In this document: in pieces, positions 13,501 through 24,095 of the stretch | How the letters are laid out: each line of letters begins with the position of its first letter | How positions within the stretch are numbered: the first letter of the stretch is position 1 | Source: Raphanus sativus | Taxonomy: Eukaryota; Streptophyta; Magnoliopsida; Brassicales; Brassicaceae | DNA length: 64,000 nucleotides | Reading direction: 5' to 3' | Assembly (NCBI RefSeq): GCF_000801105.2 | Contig: NC_079515.1 | Coordinates: 7,068,001-7,132,000 of the forward strand | Position numbers and translations under genes: made by a program | Notes under the pieces: generated by a model | The model's input: the letters and a program-made list of their open reading frames with translations, nothing else | Told to the model about the DNA's origin: nothing | Databases searched by the model: none

Positions 13501-14295
13501 CAGAAGTTGCAAGGAGGCAAAGGAGGACTACTGACTAATACAACTTGGAACTTGGAAGAAGAAGTAAGCTATCGTGCGCATGCAGCGCATCTGCTCCAAA
13601 CACCTTTAATAAGAAATTTCCGCCGGGAAGAAAAGTCTGCCCTCTGCCTTCTTAAGCCTAAAGCTTCGCCACCAACCATACGTATAAGAAGATATAGTCA
13701 AAATCCTCCCTACCCTTCTTCTTCTCCTTTCATCGGAAGAAGATTCAACCACACTCAGTCTTCTCTCTCTCTCTTTTGTTTTGGAAAAAGGTAAAACCTT
13801 TCTTCTCTCTGAGCAATCTCCCATGAGTTTCCCTTTTAGGGTCTTTCCTTTTTATGTTCTTACTTCGATTTTTTTTTTATTTATCGCTAGGGTTCGATTT
13901 CATGCCCCAGTTAGTTTGAAATCCATTGTAGGGGTTACGATCGTTGACCTTTTAGGTCACCAAATGTGTTATCGTGTCTGGATTTTTGTTTGGTTTGATT
14001 TTAGATAGTTTTGTCTCTGTTTCTGCTTAAACCCTAAATAATTGGAAACTTTTTTTTGTTTCAGGCCATGTCTGAAAATTTCTATATTCGTATTGTCTAT
14101 TTCCCTTTGCAAAAAAAAAAAAAAAACATGTTTAGTTTACTTACATGTTTCTTATGCAAAGACTCGGAGCCTGTTTTTAGTGTTTTTTTTTTGCTCAAAT
14201 CTTGTTCTCTAACACCATTACTGACCTGCTCACTTTTTTTCTTTTTTTTTTGGCGTTATAATACAGTGTGGTTTGTGTTGTGAGAGAAGAGCGTA
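13501..14295 (+). promoter_or_regulatory. Leader of the PTI1-like gene with probable 5' UTR intron
   Basis: A pyrimidine-rich leader (CTCTCTCT near 13760) ends in GGAAAAAG followed by a GT donor at 13791. A T-rich stretch leads to an acceptor ATACAG at 14261-14266, 30 bases before the ATG at 14296. This looks like a leader intron of 476 bases, common in Arabidopsis-type housekeeping genes. Transcription evidence is lacking. Confidence 0.55.
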
Positions 14296-16066
14296 ATGAG
14301 CTGCTTTGGTTGTTGTGGTGGTGACGATTTTCGTAGAGTTGCTGAAACTGGTCCTAAGCCTGTCTACGGCGCAGCAGGTACTTTCTAAGTTTATATTTCT
14401 CCTCTTTAATGTATATATCCTTTTGGCTATAGCCTCTAAGTTGATGAACTTTTTTTTAAACCGTTGCTAAAAGGTCACGGTGGAGTTCACCATGCAAGGA
14501 CAGACCCGCCCAAGAACACGCCAGTCATTCAGATGCAGCCCATCTCTGTGCCGGCTATTCCAGCTGATGAGTTGAAGGACATAACCGATAACTATGGTTC
14601 AAAGTCCTTGATTGGTGAGGGCTCTTATGGAAGAGTGTTCTACGGTGTTCTTAGAAGCGGCAAGGCTGCTGCCATTAAGAAACTTGATTCCAGTAAGCAA
14701 CCTGATCAAGAGTTTCTCGCCCAGGTACAATGCTCTTGTCTCTAATATGGTTCGGTGTGAAGTCATTATGTTAAGTTGGGTTGCTGCTTTGTTACTGACC
14801 TAAGTAATGTTAACTAGGTATCAATGGTTTCGAGATTGAGACAAGACAATGTTGTTGCACTTTTGGGATATTGCGTTGATGGCCCACTCCGTGTGCTCGC
14901 TTATGAGTTTGCTCCTAATGGCTCTCTTCATGATATTCTTCATGGTAAGTCATTAATGTGAAACATTGATTCAGTAAGACTTGTAAGATGTGAAACTATT
15001 AACTAATGAAATGTGGTGTGACTTTAGGTAGGAAAGGAGTGAAAGGAGCACAGCCAGGACCTGTTCTGTCGTGGAACCAGAGAGTTAAAATAGCGGTTGG
15101 TGCGGCTAGGGGACTGGAGTACTTGCATGAGAAGGCGAACCCTCATGTTGTCCACCGAGACATCAAATCCAGCAATGTTCTTCTGTTTGACGATGATGTT
15201 GCCAAGATTGCTGATTTCGATCTCTCCAACCAAGCCCCTGACATGGCTGCTCGCCTTCACTCCACTCGTGTGCTGGGAACCTTCGGTTATCACGCTCCAG
15301 AGTAGAGCCCTTTTAATTGCTTTGACATAAAATGTCTTGCATCTCTTCTAATTGACTAAACTAGAGTCTTTTTGTTGGTTGTGCAATATTTCAGGTATGC
15401 AATGACAGGAACATTGAGCACAAAGAGTGATGTGTATAGTTTTGGGGTTGTTCTGCTAGAGCTCCTCACAGGTCGTAAACCAGTTGATCATACCTTACCC
15501 CGAGGACAACAGAGTCTCGTTACATGGGTAATGCATGCTTTGTGCAGCTCTGCTTCTTACTCATATTCATAAGAAAAATGCTTTAGGAAGACCAAACTCT
15601 TTAAGACAAAAAAAAAAAAAACATTTTATTAAATGAAAACGTGGTCTATGTGGTCTCAGGCAACTCCGAAACTGAGTGAAGACAAGGTGAAGCAGTGCGT
15701 TGATGCAAGACTAAACGGAGAATATCCTCCCAAGGCTGTTGCCAAGGTAGGTAACCTTTGTTGTCATAACATCATTGTTTATTAAATAGACAAGGTTTAC
15801 CTTAGGACATTTACTTACAAACTGCTTCTCCAACGCTTCCATTGTTTTGGTTCCTCTCTATTGATTGTTTTCTGAGTCTATTTTTTGTTTTGCTCTCTGT
15901 TATATGACTCTTGGTATTGGATCAGCTGGCAGCTGTAGCTGCGCTATGTGTGCAATATGAGGCAGACTTCAGGCCAAACATGAGCATAGTGGTGAAGGCT
16001 CTTCAGCCTTTGCTCAATCCTCCTCGCTCTGCTCCTCAAACTCCTCACAGGAACAACCCCTATTGA
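14296..16066 (+). CDS. PTI1-like serine/threonine kinase (At3g17410-like)
   Basis: Seven exons (14296-14377, 14474-14724, 14818-14944, 15028-15301, 15395-15527, 15660-15746, 15926-16066) give 364 residues in frame. The N-terminus MSCFGCC has cysteines suited to palmitoylation and membrane attachment; there is no transmembrane segment. Kinase signatures are the glycine loop GEGSYGRV (75-82), lysine in AAAIKKL (K96), HRDIKSSN with catalytic D198, ADFDLSNQ at 215-222, and the APEY activation-loop end. The DFD in place of DFG is usual in PTI1-like kinases, so it does not suggest a dead enzyme. The family is a cytoplasmic receptor-like kinase group acting in immune and oxidative-stress signalling. 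It runs tail to tail with the GPK1-like gene. Confidence 0.9.
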
Positions 16067-16713
16067 TTTGATATCCTCCAAATCTGATGCCACGCTTCAT
16101 CATATCCACTATTTCATTTGTTTTTGTTTGAATACAATTTGTGTAAATTCCTGAAAATAGGCGTTTTATTTCTTTCATTTAAAAAAACCTGAAATGTTGC
16201 TCTACTTTTTTTTTTATATTATTTCATGCCTGCGATGTAAGTTTCTACTAATTATTATACAATATGTGAGGAATGAATATCTATTTATACTACTAATACA
16301 GCGTGTTTGTGCCGTTTTGTAAAACTGAGAAGATGGATTATTGCTGCATAGGTGGTGAAGTGAACACTCTCTCTATGTCTTCAGATACAATCTGTTCAAC
16401 TAAATATCTTGTGTTGCTTTTACTTAGATACGAGGGAAGATATGAGTAATATATAAGAACTTGAGACTATATTTATAACCGATTTTAAGTTTAACATGAT
16501 ATCAGAATCTGAACCCACTAAACTTAACAGTTATGTTGAAAGTATGAAGGTAATAAAAATTTACAACAAAGCTATACAAAAGATCTCTCTTTCCTCCAGA
16601 CAAGAGAAACGAATCTTGTCTTGTCGGCTATACATATCACATAATTAATCCACAGAAACAGTAAAAGAATCTAAACAATCTCCAAAAGAATCTAAATGTT
16701 TCTTTCTGTTAAC
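16067..16713. other. Convergent 3' ends of two kinase genes
   Basis: This holds the 3' UTRs of the PTI1-like gene (plus) and the GPK1-like gene (minus). It is AT-rich, without an open frame or repeat that I can name. Confidence 0.5.
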
Positions 16714-18502
16714 TCAAATCTTTGCATCTGCTATGGTATTATCATCCTTATTCGCCTCTGTGCTTTCTTTAGGAACCTCTCCGTTCTGACTTCTCCTTCT
16801 TCTTCGTTCCTAACAAAACATTCACATCAAAAATAACTATCAACACTCTAGTTTTGTTTTTTCTGCTTTGAAACTTTGAAAAGTGTTATCAATTCTACAT
16901 ACCTCTCTAGGCAGCACAGGGTACTCATCAGATTCAAGCATTCGAGCAACTTGACTCATCGTTGGCCTCTTGTCTGCATCAGGATCAACGCATCTCAAAG
17001 CTGTCAAAAGCGCTCTTTTAAGTTCGCTTTTCGTTGGTTTGATCTCAAGCTCTTTATCCACCACTTGCTCAAACTGTTTCTGCTGTACCATTAGCTTCAA
17101 CCACTCCACCATATGCACCTACTCAAATAAAATCAACTTTCAGTCTCTGAATCATCATCACTGTGTCAAGTTTATTATGAATCTCTTGCTTTTTTTACCT
17201 CTTCTTTAGGCCGTTCATAATCAACCGGGTACCTTCCAGTAACAGCTTCCAATAGAACAACACCAAAACTATACACGTCACTCTTCTCGTTTAGGAGACC
17301 AGAGTTAGCGTATTCAGGTGCAACATACCTAAACATGAAACAGAGAAAAATGTTATAAAAGCAACCAATGAGATTATGACTAAAGTGAAGTTAAAAAGCT
17401 ACTCACCCAAATGTACCCATAACTCGAGTACTGACATAACTTTTATCAGCTCCAAGCAGCTTAGCAAGACCAAAATCAGATAACTTGGCATCAAAGTTGT
17501 CATTCATCAGTATATTGCTTGACTTTATGTCTCTATGCACCACTTTCGGCTCAATAGCTTCATGAAGGTAAGCCAGCCTGTGTAAATGAACCATGCATGA
17601 GCTTACAAGAAACAAGAAAAATCAAGTATTATTCTTAACAAAGGAAGCTTACGCTTTTGCAGTGCCAACAAGAACTTTGATTCTAGCCTCCCAAGTGAGA
17701 TGTCCTTGGTGACTCATGTCACCGTGAAGCCACTGCTCTAAGTTCCCATTGTTCATGTACTCATAAACCAACATCCTATGTGTTCCTTCAACGCAGTATC
17801 CAAGAAGCCGAACTAAGTTCTTGTGCCTGACATGTCCTATTGCTTCCACTTCAACTCTGAAGTCTTTATCAGCTTGTCCTCTAAAATGTTTTTAAAAAAA
17901 ACAATCATATCATCTCATCTTAAAGATCATGGGCATTGAGAACAGATAAAAGAAACTTACGGATTGTTGAGCAGCTTCTTGACAGCCACAGGGGTTTTGT
18001 TAGTTAAAGTTCCATGGTACACAACTCCATAACCCCCATCACCGATGATATTCTCTTTTGAGAAATGGTTGGTAGCTAGCTGAAGGTCACGGAGAGTGAA
18101 CCAATGACCCCAACCAATGTGAGAACCTTCTTGGAGACCAGAGAGAGGTGAATGAGTTGTTTCTGAAGTAGGGACATGTTTCTCTAAAGAACCAGAGTAG
18201 TTATGGCCGTTCTCAATGTCTCTCTCTCCGAACTTGTCATCTAGAGCTTGGTGAGGTGTGACATTGTTGTTAGATGAGACGTGATCAACACTTATGTCTT
18301 TGATTTCATCTTGATGGCGAGGGGTTTCCGTTATGGGGAGAAGCTGTATGAAGTTGGATCTTTTGGATTTTTTACGGAAGCTGAGCCATACTGAGACGGC
18401 TAGGATTAGTATGAATGATGCGAACAGAGCAATGACTATGATCTCCCATAGTTCAAGTGCACCGTATTTCTTGGTTAGAGTTTGTTTCAGCTCAGAAGCC
18501 AT
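16714..18502 (-). CDS. GPK1: Receptor-like kinase GPK1 (At3g17420-like)
   Basis: Six exons on the minus strand (18502-17961, 17880-17653, 17577-17407, 17328-17199, 17118-16903, 16809-16714) give 460 residues. An N-terminal membrane helix (about 18-42, ending in RKKSKR) precedes a variable linker and a kinase domain with [11 protein letters not shown] (~154), [13 protein letters not shown] (D273), DFGLAK (291-296) and APEY. This architecture fits the PERK/TMK-like group with almost no extracellular domain. The last three residues are AKI, a possible weak peroxisome signal; the Arabidopsis protein was named glyoxysomal protein kinase 1. A transmembrane helix together with a C-terminal peroxisome signal is odd. 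All catalytic residues are present. It converges with the PTI1-like gene. Confidence 0.9.
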
Positions 18503-19140
18503 TATTGTTCACAGAGATTTGTATCTACCTACAGAGTTTGAAACGGATCATTAATGTAACCAAAATTGAATGTTAAAGGAACAAATAAAGCAAGAACTAG
18601 AACATAACAGATGAAAGTAACCACTCAGATCATTTTGTAATAATATAGAGTTATAAGCATTTGAAAGTTGTAATTGTAATGAAGAAGATCAACAAGAGGG
18701 TTAAGCTAAATTATAATCTAACAACATCAACTTTGTCTCAAAACGACATAAATGCAAGAGACACAAACAGAGGAGAAAAACAGAGTATATAAGAAGCTAA
18801 AAGCCTAAAACTTTATCCTGAGAAATCAAAAGAACAATACAAATCTGATACCCATGGACTTGAGATAAAAAAAGAATTGAGCTGTTAGAAGGTACATGTT
18901 CCATAGTCATATGTCAAATTTTTAATAAGAAACCATTCAGACACCAGGATCAAGATCATGTGAGCTACAGAGCATTAAAAAGTCGAAGTTGCAGAAAGAA
19001 AGAAACTTTTTAAGCTTTCTGAAAAAACCCATATACAAAGATCAAACCTTTGAACACTAAACTTATTTAGTTCGGATTAAAACCAATACCTGCTTTTTCT
19101 AGAAAAGTTTCTCTCTGTTTCCGGTGGGTTGAAAGATGGA
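18503..19140 (-). promoter_or_regulatory. GPK1 leader with probable 5' UTR intron
   Basis: On the minus strand a GT donor after AAAAAGCAG (19090/19089) and an acceptor TGTAG at 18529 would remove about 560 bases from the leader, leaving the ATG at 18502 shortly downstream. No open frame of note lies here. This is inferred only from splice signals. Confidence 0.45.
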
Positions 19141-19524
19141 GACTATTGGCTCGAGTTAATAAAGGGTGGACATAAGAGAAGAGAACAAACTAATTATTGT
19201 CTTCATTTTAAGAAATCTTTAGAGAGATCTTTGTAGGGTTTACATTGGTTGCAGGGGGGAAGAAGAAGGAGGGAAACAGAGAAGGAAGTTTGAAGCTTTC
19301 TTTGATGTTTCTTCTTGTGGAAATATTTTAATGCTTGTGGTGCTGTCTTTGCTTTTTTAATTTTCTGTTTGATTAGTTTTCTTTTCTAAATTGCATTTAA
19401 TGTTTTCTTCTTTTACATCTTTCGGCAATTTAATTATTCATTTAATTTATGTTTTCTCTATTAGCAACAGTTTCATTGTGGAAAGTGAAAACCGCTCCTA
19501 CATGAGACTTTTTTCTTCTGTTGG

Positions 19525-19796
19525 CAAATTGTTTTTTTTTTTTTTTTTTTTTGTAATCTAGGGGTTCCCCGCTTCGCGGGTCATTCCCCTGGATCCGGTC
19601 AGGCAGCGGTCCACTTCACCCGGGAGGGCTGTACCTGGGCCAGAGCCCAATACCACTTTGATGTCCAGCAGAGGCAGGGTAGTTTCCGCATGGGGGGAAT
19701 CGAACCCGGATGGTGATTGCCACCACAGACCCGTCCTGCCACTTGGACTACTTCGTCCGGACATACAAACTTTTAGGCTTCCCAAACAAATTGTTT
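19525..19796 (-). mobile_element. tRNA-derived SINE with 10-bp target duplication
   Basis: Flanking copies of CAAATTGTTT at 19525-19534 and 19787-19796 are a target-site duplication. Inside, read on the minus strand, are a Pol III A box TAGTCCAAGTGG (19750-19739), a B box GGTTCGATTCC (19706-19696), a GC-rich body of about 170 bases and an A tail (T run at 19535-19552). This is the structure of a plant tRNA-derived SINE of about 250 bases. The perfect duplication suggests a fairly recent insertion. The open frame across it is a by-product of its GC content. Confidence 0.88.
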
Positions 19797-21546
19797 GCAA
19801 GTTTTAAATGTTTACTCTTTATCAAAATAATAAGTAGAACTTTGATGTTTGTACGTAAAATAAGATAAAATTTTATAAGCATATACATAAGGTAAATTGA
19901 AATTTCACTATATAAACTCTTTTATGTTTATAGTTTTTATTTAATTATGTAAAGTAATGTTTATCTCAGATTTCTTATCTTGTAATACACGTTATTTATT
20001 TTCACAAATGTATATACACTTTATCTAAAGTTTGCATATGAACATTGTACACTTTAGTTGTTAAGAAAACAAAACAGAAAACAAAATAACAAAAAGAAAG
20101 ATAAGGATTATGAAAGGAAGCTGACGAAGCTATATGCCGTGATTGGCGAAGACGGTTTTCAAAGAAAATGTTTAGCCGTTTAGTATTTAACTAAGCAAGT
20201 ATTGTAAAATGTGTTACTAACCAATATGAACTTTGGTCAACATTATTAAATTAGACGTCGCACCTAACCCTTTAAGGTATTACTATTGTCACCACCTTCC
20301 CGTTTATTATTCTCCACTATACATTCCTCCTTTTTTTATAATGAACAATACAACCTTTTAAGGAAGTACATTAGTTTTATTTGAAGGATTAAATTAAAGA
20401 AAATGAGCGGCTGGAAAATCAGAATCGTGCATTTTGGTTCGTTGAAGTGTTATAAAAATATAAGAAGAAGAGAAGAAGACGACATAAATCATTTGAAAAT
20501 AGTTAAAAGGATTAGAAAATGCATTCGTGGGTACATGTCTTTTGTTATTTTCGTGTAGATAAATTGGCATGCAATGCAAATGCACTAACATAACATTTTG
20601 ACGACGTCTAACAAACAAATGTTTAGGGCTGAAAAAGTTGTTTCGTGTTATGATGAAGTCGTGTTACAAAAAAAAGTGTTATGGTGAAGTCATTACATAA
20701 TCATATACCTGTTGGAAGATACAGAAATAAATCATATTCCAGCTTAGTAAAATTCATGTGAAATGACATGTGTATGTCACTTCTCATACTTTATTATGCT
20801 TTATGCATGGTGAATTAAAGTTTGTTGACAAAGGCAAAAATAGTTACCTTAATCATTAAAATAATATGAAATCTCTCTTCTAGAATGTCAACTAAAATGT
20901 GTGTTTGACATTTTAGTGAGATCAGAACATATTATACTATGCTATGAAAAACATATTATACTATGCTATGAAATAAGTTTTATATTTATAGTACTATTAC
21001 ATTTTGGTTATATAAAATGTGTAATGTTTTCTTTTTACTTTAAGGAATCACATTGGAATACTCCGTGACACGCTGTGAGACACTAATGCATGATTATTGG
21101 AACGTTAATTCATAAATAAACTATACAAATTATAAAAAACAGATAAAGCAAAGCAGTAATAATGTTGCCTTAGCGTGTGCTTGACAAAAGTCAACCCAGA
21201 GTGCCTGTTTGTCTTGCTGCGTGGAATACAAGAGACATACCTTCTTCATTGTCATTCACCAGCTGGAAAAATGATTCTCTATCTCTTTTATCTTCATTTT
21301 TATTATCTTCAATACAAGCCATTATAATTTTGTTTGCTTCACACTATCTTTTTTACGTCACCCTCAGACGATCAATGTGTTAATACATAACTGCATGAAA
21401 CTGCTGATTTTTTTTCAAATAGTGTCTATGCACATAATTTTTTTATAGCAGATACAACTTTTTATGTAAACCATTCACGATGGCAGGTGATAATTTCGAA
21501 TTAATTTATTTTAATTTCAGAAAAGTAAAATAAACTATTTTACCCC

Positions 21547-21577
<31 letters not shown>

Positions 21578-22659
21578 GAAAACAAGCTGATTGGTTGTAG
21601 AAGTAGAACAATAATTCAGAATACAGGTAACAAACAACTGCATGATTAGTGTCCGCCTCCACAAGCTAACTAACAATGGTTTAGTTGGTGGTGTTGTTGA
21701 TATTTTGCTCTTTTTCTTCTCTATTTTAATTCGCCGTTCTTTATCTTTCCTTCAAAACATTAGTTTTATATACTTTTCTTATCTATATTTTAGTCTTTTC
21801 CATTCCTTGATGTTTAATTAATTAAGTTGTTATGGTCTTGCAGTTGTTGGGTTACATCAAATCTGTCCTACTAGCAAGTAAGATATTAGGGTCTTAATAA
21901 CAATGACAAGAAACCAGTGATTGTAGAAGCTCTTTTTTTTGTATCTAAACCACAGATGCATTGCATCCAAATCAAACCAACAATATTGTTGGAAGTCTTG
22001 TTTTGAGAAATATATTACAAGCTTACTAAATTATACCTAGTGATCTTTATTTATTTTTGTATATATCATCCAGCCATTGTTTTTTTTACGACATCTTTAT
22101 TGTATTTACGGTTACAAGGTTCATGACATAAAATTGTAAATGTTTTATGAATTATGAACATCTCATAATAGTTCACGACATTTAGTAGCTTTATTTCACA
22201 TTCATATATACGTCAACTTCAATGGGATAAAAGAGGAGATTCTTGTGTAAAATGTTAACACAATCAACTGGTGCGATACGCAAAATTGCTGCTAGTCTGC
22301 TAGAGTCGGTGCCCAAAAAGAGTGTATACATGCCATGTCTCTCTATCTTGTAGTTTATCATGTTTACACGATTCTATAGTATATATATATATATATATAC
22401 ACACACGTTTATATTTGTTTATTTTGGTGAAAGTGAGATTGTAGTCAAAAATGTCGACTAACAACAATTCCTTGAATCTCAAGAGAGTTTTTCTTTTCCT
22501 TTCATTTCCAAACCTGATCACGAATAGCTTATTTTGCGTGTTTATTACATGTGTTAGCTGAAAATAGTATTTTCATGGTAATTTTATATGGATCATGTTT
22601 CAAGCAATATTTAAGTTGATTTTATCGGTAATTTTTGCGTGTTCAAAGAAAAAGGAGTT
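19797..22659. other. Long AT-rich intergenic region, no gene seen
   Basis: I find no gene. Simple features present are a direct 22-base repeat near 20926-20970 (AACATATTATACTATGCTATGA twice, apart by two bases), a C25A10 run at 21543-21577 and a TA tract at about 22378-22400. Short open frames here lack any recognisable domain. Confidence 0.5.
21543..21577. repeat. Homopolymer C25 followed by A10
   Basis: Twenty-five C residues (21543-21567) are directly followed by ten A residues (21568-21577). Such a long poly(C) run is rare in plant DNA; the exact length may be affected by sequencing. Confidence 0.9.
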
Positions 22660-22867
22660 GTCACGAATACGGCCGTGGCACATAAAAGATTTTTATATTT
22701 AAGGGGCCAATCATACAATAAGCTTTATCTAGTTCTACTGGTAATAAGAACGTCAGGATGCATGTCAGAGGTGCCAGGTTCATTCCATTAGAATGCAATT
22801 TTAAACATTTTTCTTCTGATTTTTACTTGTGGGAAAATTTTCTCAGGCTCGGCCCTGGTCACGAATA
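22660..22867 (+). mobile_element. Short hAT-like element carrying a tRNA-like promoter
   Basis: GTCACGAA occurs at 22660-22667 and 22858-22865 (the match extends to 10 bases), as a target duplication. The enclosed 190 bases begin TACGGCCGTGGC and end GGCTCGGCCCTG, imperfect inverted ends (8 of 12) of hAT type with an 8-bp duplication. The inside has an A-box-like TAGTTCTACTGG and a B-box-like CCAGGTTCATTCC about 40 bases apart. It could be a non-autonomous hAT element that includes a SINE head, or a SINE without an A tail. The duplication is firm; the class is uncertain. Confidence 0.6.
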
Positions 22868-23028
22868 TCTTACTGCCGACAAGAATTGGTTAGTAATACC
22901 AATTAATAGAAGAAGACCTTCAATTATAAATTAGTTAGTACATCACATTCATTTAGTTATTCTAAATTAAATATAATACAACCTCCCTAATCCTCACGTT
23001 TATATATAGATATATATAATTTTTTGTC

Positions 23029-23067
<39 letters not shown>

Positions 23068-23393
23068 ATCATGTATTGCAGCTTTCTTTTTTATCTCGCG
23101 TTATTTTTACTGGGCCTAACAAACAAGCCTCATGATAAACTAGGCCGATAAAGCCCAAACAATTTATTTTTGGCGGGTCTTGTCCACATCCGGTGAGATG
23201 GGTCTGTAGCCGTTCGATTTAGATACTGCAGATAGCGTAATAAAATCTCCACCGTATATTAATTAATTAGTTTTGTTTGGCACATCGTCTCCAACTAAAA
23301 AACTAGTGTCATAAACTTGTACGTCGTCCTAGGGGAGATTGATTTTAGGGTTTTGTGGTGTTGGTTTTCTGAGAGATCTGAAGTGGTGTAGCG
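22868..23393. other. Promoter region of the HSF-like gene
   Basis: AT-rich DNA with a long TA tract at about 23033-23060, then a leader just before the ATG at 23394. No gene is seen. Confidence 0.5.
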
Positions 23394-23813
23394 ATGCACG
23401 TGCCGGTGACCGTGACCGATGACTCATTATCTTCATTCTACAAGGGTTTATACGCTGTGGTGGATGATCCTTCACTGGATTCAGTAGTCTCGTGGAGCAA
23501 AGACAAGAAAAGTTTCGTCATATGGGATCCGATAGAGTTTCAGAGAAGGGTTCTGCCACAAAGAAGAATACTATCCTTAAACTTCTCCTTGTTTATGGCC
23601 GACCTTAAGTACTATGGATTTATAAGGGTTAAGGGATCTAAGCATCGTTATCACATTGGACATCCGAAATATTTTGTGAGAGGTAAACCTGCGCTTATGA
23701 AAAAGATGCAGGAAGAGAGAATACACAAATTTGAACAAGCCAGGGCTATGAGAAAGAAAGCCAAAGCTAGAGCCATGGAGTTAGCGGATTCCTTGGGTGG
23801 TTTAGCTCTTTGA
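23394..23813 (+). CDS. Small HSF-type DNA-binding domain protein
   Basis: One uninterrupted exon of 139 residues. Residues about 14-95 match the heat-shock-factor winged-helix domain: FYKGLYAVVDDPSLDSVVSW, FVIWDPIEFQRRVLP, NFSLFMADLKYYGFIRV. The sequence is diverged, e.g. LSLNFSLF where canonical factors have KHNNFSSF. After the domain comes a short basic helix (KKMQEERIHKFEQARAMRKK) and the protein stops. There is no oligomerisation repeat (HR-A/B), activation motif or export signal, and no intron in the domain, where plant HSF genes usually have one. It may be a stand-alone DNA-binding or competitor protein, or a decaying copy; the frame is intact. I do not know an Arabidopsis neighbour at this place. 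Confidence 0.75.
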   Translation: MHVPVTVTDDSLSSFYKGLYAVVDDPSLDSVVSWSKDKKSFVIWDPIEFQRRVLPQRRILSLNFSLFMADLKYYGFIRVKGSKHRYHIGHPKYFVRGKPALMKKMQEERIHKFEQARAMRKKAKARAMELADSLGGLAL

Positions 23814-24095
23814 TTGTATGTAGCTATGTGCTTTTCTTTTCTTTGTTGACATCTTTAAATGTTTGGGTCGATTGCGTTTTGTTCCTAAGAAAAACATCTC
23901 CTCTTTTGTCTGTTTTAAGAAATGTTTCTCTTTGTTGACCAAACATAACAGGTCACACTTTTTTACTTTAGTGATATCAAAATTTCTGGCTACAAAAACT
24001 TGTACGTCCTTTCCATTAATAAAATCTTCTTCCTTCTCTCTTGTTGATTCCCATTGAATCTGCAGTTCTGAGGAGAAGGGAGGAGGAGGAAGATG

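Noticed and set aside
15225..15235. DFD where kinases usually have DFG, suggesting a dead kinase
   Set aside because: ADFDLSNQ is normal for PTI1-like kinases; the metal-binding Asp and the catalytic Asp are present.
19680..19760. A tRNA gene
   Set aside because: A and B boxes are present but there is no paired acceptor stem; the A tail and target duplication show a SINE.
19558..19800. 80-codon minus-strand frame as a gene
   Set aside because: It lies wholly within the SINE and follows from its GC-rich body.
22378..23060. TA tracts as regulatory or CRISPR-like repeats
   Set aside because: Plain TA microsatellites; no spaced repeats of CRISPR type exist anywhere in the window.
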